NCBI RefSeq assembly: GCF_010692725.1
Contig: NZ_JAAFZB010000096.1
Coordinates: forward strand, 434,001-498,000
Source: Flavihumibacter soli
Lineage (GTDB): Bacteria; Bacteroidota; Bacteroidia; Sphingobacteriales; Sphingobacteriaceae
DNA length: 64,000 nucleotides
Reading direction: 5' to 3'
The notes beneath the pieces were generated by a model. The model was not told the DNA's origin. It ran no database searches and saw only the letters and a program-made list of their open reading frames with translations. The position numbers and the translations under genes are program-made. This document shows positions 18,166 through 27,251 of the stretch, one piece after another (position 1 is the first letter of the stretch; every line of letters starts with the position of its first letter).

Positions 18166-19008
18166 ATGATTAATTTTTCAAAGGTCTGGCTTATTACAGG
18201 CGTTTCAGGCGGATTAGGCAGGGCTCTCGCACATGAGGCTGCCCGGCAGGGAGATATTGTATTTGGCACCGTAAGAAAGCCTGAACAGGTAGAGGAATTT
18301 AACCAGCTGGTGCACGGTAAGACGTTTGGGCTGGAGCTCGACGTAAATGACCATTCCAGGATAGATATTTTAATAGCCCATATACGGGACCAGTTCGGCC
18401 AGCTGGACGTCCTGGTGAATAACGCGGGTTATGGCCTGTTCGGAGCGATTGAAGAAGTCACTATGGAAGAAGCACGTGGGCAGATGGAAACAAACTTTTT
18501 CAGTGCGCTGGCACTGACACAGGCCGTGTTACCGGTTATGCGCAGGCAGCGCTCAGGTCATATCGTCCAGATCTCATCTATGGCAGGGATTCGCTCCAAT
18601 CCCGGTATGGGCTTATACAATGCCAGTAAGTTCGCCCTTGAAGGTTTCAGCGAAGCGCTGGCTTTGGAAACAGCCCACCTGAACATTAAGGTCACCCTGG
18701 TTGAACCAGGTCCCTTCCGCACCTTGTGGGCAGGTGCTTCCTCCGTACGCTCGAAAAAGATCATCGAGGATTATGAATCTACAGCGGGACTAATGATACG
18801 AACCGTAAACGGCTATACGGGAACACAGCCAGGCGACCCTGTTAAGGGGGCTCGGGCAATTATCAAGGCGGTAAACAGCGACAATCCACCATTGAGACTG
18901 GCCCTGGGTAAGATCGCGCTGGAAGCAATTCGTAAAAAACTAACATCCCTGCAGCAGAATTACGACGAATGGGAAGAAGTGAGTGTTAATACCTCTTTTG
19001 ACGAATAA
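18166..19008 (+). CDS. Short-chain dehydrogenase/reductase
   Basis: 280 aa classical SDR. Cofactor motif TGVSGGLGRALA at residues 11-22, NNAGYGLFG, catalytic Ser in QISSMAG and the catalytic YNASK motif. It is the type often labelled oxidoreductase with preference for NADP; the substrate is unknown. The ATG at 18166 follows AAGGTC, a weak Shine-Dalgarno-like sequence. Confidence 0.92.
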   Translation: MINFSKVWLITGVSGGLGRALAHEAARQGDIVFGTVRKPEQVEEFNQLVHGKTFGLELDVNDHSRIDILIAHIRDQFGQLDVLVNNAGYGLFGAIEEVTMEEARGQMETNFFSALALTQAVLPVMRRQRSGHIVQISSMAGIRSNPGMGLYNASKFALEGFSEALALETAHLNIKVTLVEPGPFRTLWAGASSVRSKKIIEDYESTAGLMIRTVNGYTGTQPGDPVKGARAIIKAVNSDNPPLRLALGKIALEAIRKKLTSLQQNYDEWEEVSVNTSFDE

Positions 19009-19093
19009 TTACAGTTTGACAAGCCGTTTTTTAAGCTTGTTCCGGTATCCTAAGCATACTTCTCTAATTACTGGCGGTCGCTCTTCGACTCTC

Positions 19094-19111
19094 CCGATAG
19101 ATCGGGACAGG
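19094..19111. repeat. Palindromic intergenic repeat
   Basis: TCCCGATAGATCGGGA is a hairpin inside a longer stretch (CTTCGACTCTCCC...GGGACAGGCTGCTCAGAGTGACA) of a kind that recurs in Sphingobacteriaceae intergenic DNA. A related stem, TCCCGATGGAAATCGGGA, sits in the tRNA remnant at 31010. Nothing else in 19009-19147. Confidence 0.5.
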
Positions 19112-19147
19112 CTGCTCAGAGTGACATATTCCCAGGCAGCACATTAC

Positions 19148-19600
19148 TCAGTCGATCGAAATGATGGTTGACTGCCTTGCGATCAGCCACCACCGGTTAT
19201 TTTCCTTTAACCAGATGTTCGTAAATCGCCTGGTGACCGTTTTGCCAGCATTGCTGGTTGATCCCTTTGGCTTTATTATCTCCTTTCCCATCACGATCGC
19301 CGTATTATTGTTAAAGGTCACTCTTTCAATCAACCGCTCGAATTTCTCGTAATCAATCTTTCCTTGCTTAACCCGGTTAATGACTTCCCTCAGGCCGACA
19401 ATCTTGTTTTCGGGATTATGGACAACGATCTTAGGCGACATCATACGGAGCAGCGCAGTCGTATCTGCATTCAGAATTGCTTCCCGCTCGGCGTTCTCAA
19501 TCCGCCTTATTTCTGTTTCCTGAGTATTCTGTGCTAAAACACCTTTACAGGCTAAAAAACAACAGATAAACAGGGTGGTAAATTTAAATTTGACCAGCAT
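19148..19600 (-). CDS. Secreted NTF2-like (DUF4440/SnoaL) protein
   Basis: 150 aa with a signal peptide (ends GVLAQ). The rest is the DUF4440 pattern: ENAEREAILNADTTALLRMM, IVVHNPENKIVGLREVIN and a C-terminal FTNIWLKENNRWWLIARQST. Cone-shaped NTF2-like fold; members bind or hydrolyse diverse small ligands, and no specific role is visible. Confidence 0.8.
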   Translation of the reverse strand: MLVKFKFTTLFICCFLACKGVLAQNTQETEIRRIENAEREAILNADTTALLRMMSPKIVVHNPENKIVGLREVINRVKQGKIDYEKFERLIERVTFNNNTAIVMGKEIIKPKGSTSNAGKTVTRRFTNIWLKENNRWWLIARQSTIISID

Positions 19601-19783
19601 GACAAATCAGTTTAAAATAAAAAGATCCGATAGAAGATGGCTATAAGCCAGATTGTGGAAGCAAAAGCCTGCGAATTAATGAAGACTATTTAAAGATAGC
19701 CATAAATAGCTTATCAAACCTCTAACAATTGACGTTGCCAGCCTTTTAGGTGCTCTCTAAAGAATTGCTGCCGGTGTTGCGTA

Positions 19784-20989
19784 TTATTTATATTGAGAGG
19801 TGTTTGGGTGAAAGGTTTTCCATGAGTGCCAGAATTCCTGGTAAGACTGCACGGTTTTCAGTTTCTGCCCTTTCAACGGTCCGGCCAGGCAAAGTCCCTC
19901 CATACTCCATTCCGATCCTGTTTCTCTGTCCCTCAACAGGTTTTTTCCCCTTATTTTGGAAAACGTAAGCGCATCGCCCTTAACCCTTCTGTCATAGGCA
20001 TGGAAAGTCACCCGGTCATTCTCCAGGACGACCATCAGGGGTAAGGTGAAGAGAGAATCCTGGATGAGCTTTTGTTTTCGCAGCTGATTCCAGTCGTATG
20101 CCCGCGCCGCAGTCTGATGAGTGACACCGACCACCCATGACTTAAACTTCCACGATCCCCGGTCCCGTTTTACAAGACCGCCTTTTGAGGTACCCTTATC
20201 GTAGCTGGCCAGGTGCTTATACTCCTCCTTGAAATTCGAGTCGGCCTGGAGGACCTCAGAATTCGGATACTGGCGGAGCCATGTCTTCAGGGCCGCCTGC
20301 TGGGATGGTATCTCTTTCAGCTCCCTTCCTTTCAGCGGGCCGGCAACCGCTCTGCCTGTGGCCTGCTGCCACCAGCTGCCCGTTGCTTTATCTTCGAACA
20401 TGGCATTAAAATGATCCATACCCACCAGCCGGAATTCTTCATTAAGATCGTTTACCATCGGGCTGAACACACGACCTGTGCGGCAAACCGTACAGTAAGT
20501 AACCATCACGGGGGTATTGCCTACCGTGTCCCGTACCTGGTGATGGTAACCGATCAGTTGGATCGGGTAAGCCTTCGCCTCGCCGTTGATCTCCACGCCC
20601 AGGACCAACTTATCAGGCTTAATCTTATTCTCACGCCCGGCTGCGAAATCCTTGTTCACCGGCTGATAGAACATTTTATCAGCCTGGAAACGAAAATTAA
20701 AGAAGAAAAATATGACCGCATAAGCCACCACTAATACGGAGCATACGACAGTAGTTAACTTTTGCCGGGACCGGAAAACGCTGATCAATGGATAGATCAG
20801 CAGCAATATGGCCACCAATCTGAGCCATATAATGTTATTATGCAGCCAGTACGCTAAGGCGATGGTATCCAGTTTCTGACTCCCGGGAAAGGGCATAATA
20901 AAATATACCCGCAGTATTTCAAATCCAAACAAAAGCAGAAAGCCTATAATTAGCAGGGGAAGTCTCATAAAAAGATTCAGGTTTCTCAA
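19784..20989 (-). CDS. DUF3179-domain membrane protein
   Basis: 401 aa. Three N-terminal TM helices (about 10-30, 48-68, 78-98), then a DUF3179 domain. Typical segments are LGVEINGEAKAYPIQLIGYHH, VMVTYCTVCRTGRVFSP with two cysteines, the DHFNAMFEDKATGSWWQQATG stretch and LAGPLKGQKL near the end. The two cysteines and His residues hint at a metal or redox site, but the function is not known. Single gene. Confidence 0.85.
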   Translation of the reverse strand: MRNLNLFMRLPLLIIGFLLLFGFEILRVYFIMPFPGSQKLDTIALAYWLHNNIIWLRLVAILLLIYPLISVFRSRQKLTTVVCSVLVVAYAVIFFFFNFRFQADKMFYQPVNKDFAAGRENKIKPDKLVLGVEINGEAKAYPIQLIGYHHQVRDTVGNTPVMVTYCTVCRTGRVFSPMVNDLNEEFRLVGMDHFNAMFEDKATGSWWQQATGRAVAGPLKGRELKEIPSQQAALKTWLRQYPNSEVLQADSNFKEEYKHLASYDKGTSKGGLVKRDRGSWKFKSWVVGVTHQTAARAYDWNQLRKQKLIQDSLFTLPLMVVLENDRVTFHAYDRRVKGDALTFSKIRGKNLLRDRETGSEWSMEGLCLAGPLKGQKLKTVQSYQEFWHSWKTFHPNTSQYK

Positions 20990-21096
20990 ATCTATATTTA
21001 TTTATGAAAATCCGGCAATAAAGACTACTCTCATTATAAATATTAATTTCAATTTAACATCAAATTTGCCGAGCCATTCCTTATTAAGAACCGATC

Positions 21097-21249
21097 ATGA
21101 CGAAAAACGCGAATCTGCTGATTGCAGGCATCCTGGCTACCATGCTGTCCGGATGTATTTTACTTGAAGATACACGGGTTTCAAGCCAAGCCTTCATGAA
21201 AGACTCCAAAAAGTGGAACAACAAGGATGAAGCTTTCAAAAAGTCATGA
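21097..21249 (+). CDS. Small lipoprotein, possibly the 5' part of a frameshifted gene
   Basis: 50 aa: MTKNANLLIAGILATMLSGC gives a lipobox (LSGC), followed by ILLEDTRVSSQAF and a lysine-rich end. Too short for routine ORF calling. Its stop TGA overlaps the ATG of the next small frame (ATGA at 21246-21249). Either these are two coupled peptides or a one-base indel has split a lipoprotein of about 78 aa. Confidence 0.5.
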   Translation: MTKNANLLIAGILATMLSGCILLEDTRVSSQAFMKDSKKWNNKDEAFKKS

Positions 21250-21332
21250 ATAAGGGAGCATACTTTGATTCGCTTAGCCGGGCACAGAATGGCAAAACAA
21301 GCTATGAGCCTCCGAAGCCGTTCGACTTTTAG
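21246..21332 (+). CDS. 28-residue frame overlapping the lipoprotein stop
   Basis: MNKGAYFDSLSRAQNGKTSY continues EPPKPFDF, stop. The composition reads like a natural C-terminus for the upstream lipoprotein (its end ...DEAFKK would run into MNKGAYFDSL). This favours a frameshift or programmed slippage over an independent gene. Confidence 0.35.
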   Translation: MNKGAYFDSLSRAQNGKTSYEPPKPFDF

Positions 21333-21364
21333 TGCGTATTGCTGATCAACACCCGAAAGGCTTG

Positions 21365-22723
21365 TTACTGCTTACCTGCTTTAAGCCTTTTCCATTCCAT
21401 CACCTGCTGACCCTTTACAAGTTTGAATGAACCGACGGTGCCGTCGCTTTCGCGAATAAACTTTATCAGCGCATTATTCGACTTATTAAAAAAATCAGTA
21501 TCTGTCATGGGTTTGAATCCGACAACCGGCTGCCCTTTAATGGTACTGAGAAGTACGCCCGATTCGGAACTGAGGTTCATGGTCATCGCCCCGTTAAAAC
21601 TATAGTCACCTTCATATGCTTTCAGCTGCTCTGCGGAAAATGATATAAAACTCCTGGCTTCAGGCATTTTATATGGCTCCCCGAAGCTAATCGCTTTCAG
21701 GCTTTCGCAGATCGCCGGACCCGGGGTATTCCAGTAATTGGAAAGGAAGATGATGGTGGTTTCAGACTCCGGGTAACGAAGCATCATTGCTTTAAAACCC
21801 TCTATCGATCCCGAATGCCCCAATTCAATCCTATTTTTATAGGCACCTGTCTCCCAGCCCAGGGCGTAATCTCCTTTACGGGCACGGAACATGTCCTGCT
21901 TTGATTCCCTGCTAAGTATCCCCTTCGAATATAAGGCTCTGTCCAGTTTGAGCAGATCGGTCGCAGTACTATAAATACCGCCAGCACCTGTTATAATCAA
22001 GACATTATTGTCGGCCACAGGCACATAATCCTGCAATGCGCCGGCCTCATAACCCACTGCCTTGTTCCGGTCAGTCCGGCCGTCGTAATCCATTCCCGTT
22101 TTTTTTAAGCCCTGCTTTTTAGCAAGCTCACTTACCAGCTCACTCATAGACCGCCCGCTTACCTTTTCGGCAATATAGCTCAGCAGCATGTAATTCGAGT
22201 TGCTGTACTGCCAGGAACTGCCGGGAGAGAAAGCGAATGGTTCAGCGCGCAGGATCTCAAGAACATCTGCCTGGCCTTTGATACCCATCCGGTCAGTCCG
22301 GTAACGGGCGGTGGATGTCAGACTCCGGATCCCGGAAGTATGGTTTAAGAGATCTTCAACGGTCACGGAATCACCTTTAGTGAAACCGGGAAGGTATTTA
22401 CTGAGGGGGTCGCTAAATTTAAGCATGCCTTTCTCCCTCAATTGCATCATGATGATCGCCGTAACAGGCTTCGACAGGGAACCGATCCTGTATTGGGTGC
22501 CGGAAGCATTTGGCATTCCTGCATCCCGGTTAGCCATACCGTATGATCTTTCGAAAAGAACCTTGCCGCGCCGGGCAATGATCACCGTGCCGGTGAACAG
22601 GTCCTGCTTATGATAGGCTGAAAGAAGCGAATCAGCTTTATCGGCAATTGTCTGCGCATCCGCTAAGGCGGGAAAAAGAAGCAGGCAGCAATGGAATAGT
22701 GTCCTGAAATTTGTGGTTTTCAT
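21365..22723 (-). CDS. Secreted serine hydrolase, class C beta-lactamase/DD-peptidase fold
   Basis: 452 aa. Signal peptide (ends ADAQ). Motifs of the beta-lactamase-like transpeptidase fold: SLSKPVTAI (catalytic S-x-x-K), YSNSNYML (Y-x-N) and LGHSGSIEGF (H-S-G, the third element). A C-terminal beta domain of about 100 aa follows. Such proteins are usually esterases or D-amino-acid peptidases and not antibiotic-resistance enzymes. Monocistronic. Confidence 0.9.
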   Translation of the reverse strand: MKTTNFRTLFHCCLLLFPALADAQTIADKADSLLSAYHKQDLFTGTVIIARRGKVLFERSYGMANRDAGMPNASGTQYRIGSLSKPVTAIIMMQLREKGMLKFSDPLSKYLPGFTKGDSVTVEDLLNHTSGIRSLTSTARYRTDRMGIKGQADVLEILRAEPFAFSPGSSWQYSNSNYMLLSYIAEKVSGRSMSELVSELAKKQGLKKTGMDYDGRTDRNKAVGYEAGALQDYVPVADNNVLIITGAGGIYSTATDLLKLDRALYSKGILSRESKQDMFRARKGDYALGWETGAYKNRIELGHSGSIEGFKAMMLRYPESETTIIFLSNYWNTPGPAICESLKAISFGEPYKMPEARSFISFSAEQLKAYEGDYSFNGAMTMNLSSESGVLLSTIKGQPVVGFKPMTDTDFFNKSNNALIKFIRESDGTVGSFKLVKGQQVMEWKRLKAGKQ

Positions 22724-22800
22724 AGCCGGTTGGACTACTCCTTTTTGGAGCAGGTTACACCGGCAAAAATTCGCAGGAGGCGATTCTAATCGGGTGGAAA

Positions 22801-22938
22801 GAAGGAAAACTTATAAGTTCTCTGGGCCTTTTTCGAAAAAATGGTAACTATTCCTTTGCAGCTCAGGTATAAAGACATATCCCTGAGAGCGATAATTGAT
22901 AAAAGCCGGTATTCAAAGATGAATACCGGCTTTTTTTT
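22801..22938 (+). ncRNA. sRNA-like element, copy 1
   Basis: A stretch of about 138 nt repeated at 23191. It contains a palindrome (AACTTATAAGTT), a TTTTTCGAAAAA stem, a hairpin GCTCAGG (22861) / CCTGAG (22882), and ends in a perfect 12-bp terminator stem, AAGCCGGTATTC / GAATACCGGCTT, with an 8-T tail. The tail is on the plus strand, while both neighbouring genes are on the minus strand, so it would be an independent transcript. No promoter is evident. Confidence 0.5.
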
Positions 22939-23190
22939 GAACCATATAATGCATGTGCGTTTCTGTGTGAAGACACGATAACACTGTGGCTTTTTAGGTG
23001 CTTTGAAGCTTTTCCTTTTCCAGATCTTCTTCCTATTCCAAATATTTACCTTCGTCGCTTTTGCGAGTTTTTTAACAATGGTATAAAGGGTGTAAAGGTC
23101 CAGGCATTTTATAACCGATTTCCCGACAAGTACTTCGAACAATTGACACCGACAAAATGAGTACTGATTGTGTTCAATGTGATTTTAATT

Positions 23191-23330
23191 GAAGGAAAAC
23201 TTATAAGCTTTCTGAGCCTTTTTCGAAAAAAAGGTAACTTTTCCTTTGGAGCTCAGGTATAAAGACATATCCCTGAGAGCGATAAATTGATAAAAGCCGG
23301 TATTCAAAGATGAATACCGGCTTTTTTTTT
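23191..23330 (+). ncRNA. sRNA-like element, copy 2
   Basis: Second copy of the element at 22801, with the same hairpins and the same 12-bp terminator with a 9-T tail. Substitutions are scattered but the stems are kept. A weak promoter can be proposed: TTG at about 23144, then 19 nt, then TGATTGTG. On the minus strand the hairpin could also terminate the gene ending at 23407. Similarity to copy 1 continues weakly beyond the terminator. Confidence 0.5.
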
Positions 23331-23406
23331 GAGCGGTATAATGCAGCGAATTTCAGCAAATAAGAGCTGTGGGGTTTTTAGTTATTTCCCCTTTGCCCAG
23401 CTTAAC

Positions 23407-23931
23407 TTAACTATTATTACTTCCGATCCAAATTTCAGTTATAAGACCCTTCGTATCGTAACTGAAAATAATAAGTGCGTCGGTGAAAACCTTCTGATGG
23501 GTGATGTCCAAACGAATCATCCCCTGACCGTAGCTCCATTCCCTTTTTTTAAAGGATACAGGAAAGTCTTTGTTGAGCTTAGAGATATTCTCTCCTGTTT
23601 TATAAGCTTTCCCATTGAGCAGAACCTTAAATTTTGCGTTGCTTAAAGTAATGGAATTGAAACGCCTTTCATGGAAGTACACCTCCAGGCCTTCGTACTT
23701 ATAGTAGTAACCGTATCCACCCTGAACTTCATCCCCCACTTTTTCGATCGCCGCTTTACCAAATGCCTTTTGCAGTTCTTCAGCAGAACCCAGTGTATAG
23801 AAGCTGTTTTTGGCATTAGTAACCCGGATGTTCTTAGACTCTACATAATTCGACTCTATTAATGCCGGGACGAAAGAAATATTGGTGGTATTGAAGAGTA
23901 ATGCTGTCAGGGTGAATAAGTGATGGATCAT
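23407..23931 (-). CDS. Secreted protein of unknown function, cassette gene B, copy 2
   Basis: 174 aa with an N-terminal signal-like helix. It is closely related over its whole length to the protein at 24640: shared FYTLGSAEELQKAFGKA, YKYEGLEVYFHE, LLNGKAYKTGE and the ending GLITEIWIG. No known domain recognised. Last gene of a tandem A-B-A-B arrangement. Confidence 0.65.
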   Translation of the reverse strand: MIHHLFTLTALLFNTTNISFVPALIESNYVESKNIRVTNAKNSFYTLGSAEELQKAFGKAAIEKVGDEVQGGYGYYYKYEGLEVYFHERRFNSITLSNAKFKVLLNGKAYKTGENISKLNKDFPVSFKKREWSYGQGMIRLDITHQKVFTDALIIFSYDTKGLITEIWIGSNNS

Positions 23932-24035
23932 TGATGGGTTAATTGAAATGAAGGCGGATTAGGTTTTGAAATGATCTAACTATCAAATTAATGGAGGCAT
24001 CTTAAAAGGCAACAATCAACACTAAATAAGATTCG

Positions 24036-24434
24036 TCAATTATAATGATTGATCGGTGTATCCATTAAATTCACATTTATCTCTACGGTATTTCCGTAAA
24101 GATCTTTTAGCGGAATATCGACAAATGTATAGCCAATCAATCTAACTCTGACAGCTGAAAAGTCACCTCCCCATAATTCAACATATATCGTCCCATCTGG
24201 CCCGGAATAAGACAGAAAAACCAATTTTCCACTTTTATCTACCAATCCATATTGTACGATATTAGGAGCAGACTGGAGTGTCGCTTTAATTTTCAGCTGG
24301 GTAGTTCTGGGATTTTTCTCAGGTGTTTTAGATACAACTACATAACCTGTGGTATCCGTATTGCTGGGTGTCGCCGATGCATAGCTATGGAAAGTGAGCC
24401 CAGTTAAAACGATAAAAACGATGAGAAACTTCAT
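24036..24434 (-). CDS. Secreted protein of unknown function, cassette gene A, copy 2
   Basis: 132 aa. Signal peptide (about 1-20), then a single beta-rich domain with LKIKATLQSAPN, GLVDKSGKLVFLSYSG and VRVRLIGYTFVDIPLKDLYG. The last part resembles the carboxypeptidase-regulatory-like fold (strand, GY turn, strand), which is inference. Paralogue at 25284 shares most residues. Confidence 0.62.
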   Translation of the reverse strand: MKFLIVFIVLTGLTFHSYASATPSNTDTTGYVVVSKTPEKNPRTTQLKIKATLQSAPNIVQYGLVDKSGKLVFLSYSGPDGTIYVELWGGDFSAVRVRLIGYTFVDIPLKDLYGNTVEINVNLMDTPINHYN

Positions 24435-24639
24435 AAACTTATTTTAAGATCTAAATATAAATGCTATAGCTCTTCCGCTAATTCTTACTTTGGACAACAT
24501 GAATAAAGTAAAAGCGAATGTTACGGCAGGCAGCTTTTTTACGTTACTTCCTTTCTAATATTTGCGGATGTCTATGTGGTGGACATTTTATCTGTTCGCA
24601 GGCTTAACATAAGGTAATGATTTTGGTACCGTCAGACAC

Positions 24640-25164
24640 TTAACTATTATTATTTCCGATCCAAATCTCCGTTATCAGGCCTTTATTATTGTAACTGAAT
24701 ATGATAAATGCGTCGGTCAAGACCTTTTTATAAGTGATACCTAAACGGATCATTCCCTGATCATACTCCCACTTCTTTTCTTTAAATGATTCAGGAAAGT
24801 CTTTTTTTAGCCTAGAGATACCCTCTCCTGTTTTATAAGCTTTTCCATTTAGTAAAACTTGAAATTTAGCATTGCTTATTGTAACACAATCGAACTTCTT
24901 TTCATGAAAATAGACTTCCAGGCCTTCATACTTATATTCATAGCCATGCCCTCCCTGGACTTCATCCTCCACTTTTTCGATCGATGCTTTGCCAAATGCT
25001 TTTTGCAATTCTTCAGCCGAACCCAATGAGTAGAAGCTGTTTTTGGCGTTTGTAACCCGGATGTTCTTATACTCTATATCATTCCACTCTTGTAATGGCA
25101 GGCTGAAAGAAATGTTTGTGGTATTGAAGAGCAATACTGTCAATATGAATAAATGATGGATCAT
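24640..25164 (-). CDS. Secreted protein of unknown function, cassette gene B, copy 1
   Basis: 174 aa, the same length as its paralogue at 23407 and aligned without gaps except near the signal peptide. Conserved features are FYSLGSAEELQKAFGKASIE and the terminal IIFSYNNKGLITEIWIG. It follows gene A copy 1 by 119 bp, as copy 2 follows its own A gene by 104 bp. Confidence 0.65.
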   Translation of the reverse strand: MIHHLFILTVLLFNTTNISFSLPLQEWNDIEYKNIRVTNAKNSFYSLGSAEELQKAFGKASIEKVEDEVQGGHGYEYKYEGLEVYFHEKKFDCVTISNAKFQVLLNGKAYKTGEGISRLKKDFPESFKEKKWEYDQGMIRLGITYKKVLTDAFIIFSYNNKGLITEIWIGNNNS

Positions 25165-25283
25165 TGTTGATCGGGTTAGAGAAGTAAATGAAAGGCAGAT
25201 CGGACTGTAGAAATGATGTTAATTAATCAAATTAATTGCATGCTTGAATGGCTATAATCAACACTATATAAGATTCGTCCACT

Positions 25284-25676
25284 CTAATGATTGATTGGTG
25301 TATCCATTAAATTCACATTTATTTCTACAGTATATCCGTAGAGATCTTTTAGCGGAATATCGACAGTTGCATACCCAACTAAGCTAACTCTAACAACTGA
25401 AAAGTCACCGCCCCACAGGTGAAAATCTATTTTACCGTTTGGACTAGAAGACGCAAGAAAAACCAATTTTCCGTTTTTATCCACCAATCCGTAGGGCACG
25501 GTATTAGGAGCAGATTGGAGAGTTGCTTTAATTTTAATATGGGCGCCTATTGGACTCTTAGCAGGTTTTTTAGATACAATGACATAGCCTGTGGTATCCT
25601 TGTTGTTAACGATCGGGGCAGCATAGCTATTGGCAGCGAGTCCTGTTAACACGAGTAAAATGCATAATAATTTCAT
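25284..25676 (-). CDS. Secreted protein of unknown function, cassette gene A, copy 1
   Basis: 130 aa. Signal peptide (ends SYAA), and the same domain as the 24036 protein: DTTGYVIVSKKPAKSP, IKIKATLQSAPN, YGLVDKNGKLVFLASS, VRVSLVGYATVDIPLKD and the identical ending VEINVNLMDTPINH. First gene of the duplicated unit. Confidence 0.62.
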   Translation of the reverse strand: MKLLCILLVLTGLAANSYAAPIVNNKDTTGYVIVSKKPAKSPIGAHIKIKATLQSAPNTVPYGLVDKNGKLVFLASSSPNGKIDFHLWGGDFSVVRVSLVGYATVDIPLKDLYGYTVEINVNLMDTPINH

Positions 25677-25795
25677 ATGTTAGTTTTTAATAGTTAAGGG
25701 CAAGGTTTTATTCCAATTTTAGTAGGAACAACAGCTATCGCAGTTTAATAATTTCGTACTTCTGCTGCGTAATCCTGTAAGTCTGATCTTAAGAT

Positions 25796-26737
25796 CTATT
25801 TTCTTTTAAAGGATCGTGTCACTCTTTTTATTTCCGAAATGTTCATTTCAAAATCCTGATTCGTCGTACCGATCATCAGGTAGTATAAAGAGTCGCTAAA
25901 CAATATCACTTGATATATCTTTTCTGCGTCTCCGGTTTTCTTGCCTTTGCCGTCTGCCAGAATTTCAAAACCGGAAATGCCATCAATATCGATCGCTTCG
26001 ACCGAATTTATTTTTAAAATTTCTACAGGTAAGTTCTTAATTCTGTTTAAAGCGAAGAGCTTTTTATCTGAAATAGCGACATTTGAGAAGGCTTTAGCGA
26101 CTATCAGTGAAGTCCTGTCAGGAGATTGGTTTGGAGTTTTGCCATCCAGGTTAAATGTCAAAACATTTGCCACACTGCTGGCAAATTTCAGTTTGCTTCC
26201 TTTCAGGTCTATTTCATAGTCAACTGTTTCAAGCGGATCTATTTTCTTTCCCGGCTCATAAAAAACGGTTAATAATGAGGCCTTTACTTCCTTACCTATC
26301 TCTCCTAAGTTCTTTGGAACGGCACAGTTTATCATTATGGTTTCCGTTTCCGTTCCAAAGGCCAGTACGTACTTCGTATATGCCTTTCCATTAGCGTTCT
26401 GCTCTCCTGTCACTAAGATGGCAGGCAGGCTATTGACGGTCAAATTTTGGATTTCCTTAACTTCTACGCCCTGACTTAGCAAACCTTCCTTTGTTAAACC
26501 GCTGGACACCTGGGAAAATGGGCCTGGAAAGGCAATTACCATCATGGTCGACCCGCTTTGGTCTTGCTGTAAGCCTAAGAAGTTTGCCGCTTTATGGAAC
26601 CCCTTCGGTGAAATTAAACTTATTTTAGTACCAGCTACATTTTGGTGTTCAGGAGTTAATTTATTGTTAACTACCTGCTGTCCAAATACTATCGTTAGGT
26701 TTAGAAAGAATAATGCTGCTAAAGGGAATGGTCTCAT
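25796..26737 (-). CDS. Secreted protein of unknown function
   Basis: 313 aa with signal peptide (ends VFGQ). Segments such as GTKISLISPKGFHKAANFLG, MMVIAFPGPFSQVSSGL and VSLIVAKAFSNVAISDKK suggest two related alpha/beta halves like lipoprotein LpqN or PsbP-type folds, but I cannot assign a family. Upstream of the A-B cassette on the same strand, with a 119-bp gap. Confidence 0.55.
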   Translation of the reverse strand: MRPFPLAALFFLNLTIVFGQQVVNNKLTPEHQNVAGTKISLISPKGFHKAANFLGLQQDQSGSTMMVIAFPGPFSQVSSGLTKEGLLSQGVEVKEIQNLTVNSLPAILVTGEQNANGKAYTKYVLAFGTETETIMINCAVPKNLGEIGKEVKASLLTVFYEPGKKIDPLETVDYEIDLKGSKLKFASSVANVLTFNLDGKTPNQSPDRTSLIVAKAFSNVAISDKKLFALNRIKNLPVEILKINSVEAIDIDGISGFEILADGKGKKTGDAEKIYQVILFSDSLYYLMIGTTNQDFEMNISEIKRVTRSFKRK

Positions 26738-26824
26738 TTATTTGAACTCTATTTTGCTGATAAAAGGTAAGGATTGATGTCGTTGGATATATAAAACTTT
26801 TATCCCACATGGCGGAAGTGGACG

Positions 26825-27205
26825 TTAATTCTTGAACCTCCAAAATCTGGACATCTCATCTTCCGACGTCATTATTAAAGTGTCATCTACGAAGTGGATT
26901 TTCCCCTGATAGATATAATCTTTATAATCAATTTTAATAGAGTCTCTTTCAATGATGTAACTATAACTCTCGAAATTGTCAACATAATAGATTGAATCCG
27001 GCCTGATTTCAAAAGTCGCATTTTCCGTACTACCATCGGCCCATACACCTAATACTTTGCTTCTGGTGCCTGTAAGTCTATTACCCTGACTTTGAGAGGT
27101 AATACCGGCAGCCTCGGAATCATTTATTAAAGTTGTCCGGTCAACGGATGCACTAGAACAGGATGAAAATAATAAAAGCAGGACAGGTAAAAGGTTTCGG
27201 TGCAT
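26825..27205 (-). CDS. Lipoprotein of unknown function under a putative LytTR-type promoter
   Basis: 126 aa. MHRNLLPVLLLLFSSCSSAS is a lipoprotein signal with Cys16 as the anchor. The mature domain is small and beta-rich (GVWADGSTENATFEIRPDSI, IYQGKIHFVDDTLIMTSEDE), like a lipocalin-type or calycin-like tail domain. The promoter region carries tandem AACGGTA-type boxes. Confidence 0.6.
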   Translation of the reverse strand: MHRNLLPVLLLLFSSCSSASVDRTTLINDSEAAGITSQSQGNRLTGTRSKVLGVWADGSTENATFEIRPDSIYYVDNFESYSYIIERDSIKIDYKDYIYQGKIHFVDDTLIMTSEDEMSRFWRFKN

Positions 27206-27251
27206 TATTAATGATCTATAGTTCGACCTAGATATTATTTCTTACTCGAAT

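Noticed and set aside
22786-23142. A 118-residue minus-strand open frame
   Set aside because: It is made largely from the sRNA-like repeat and its terminator; it is rich in Lys/Phe from A/T runs and not conserved in copy 2.
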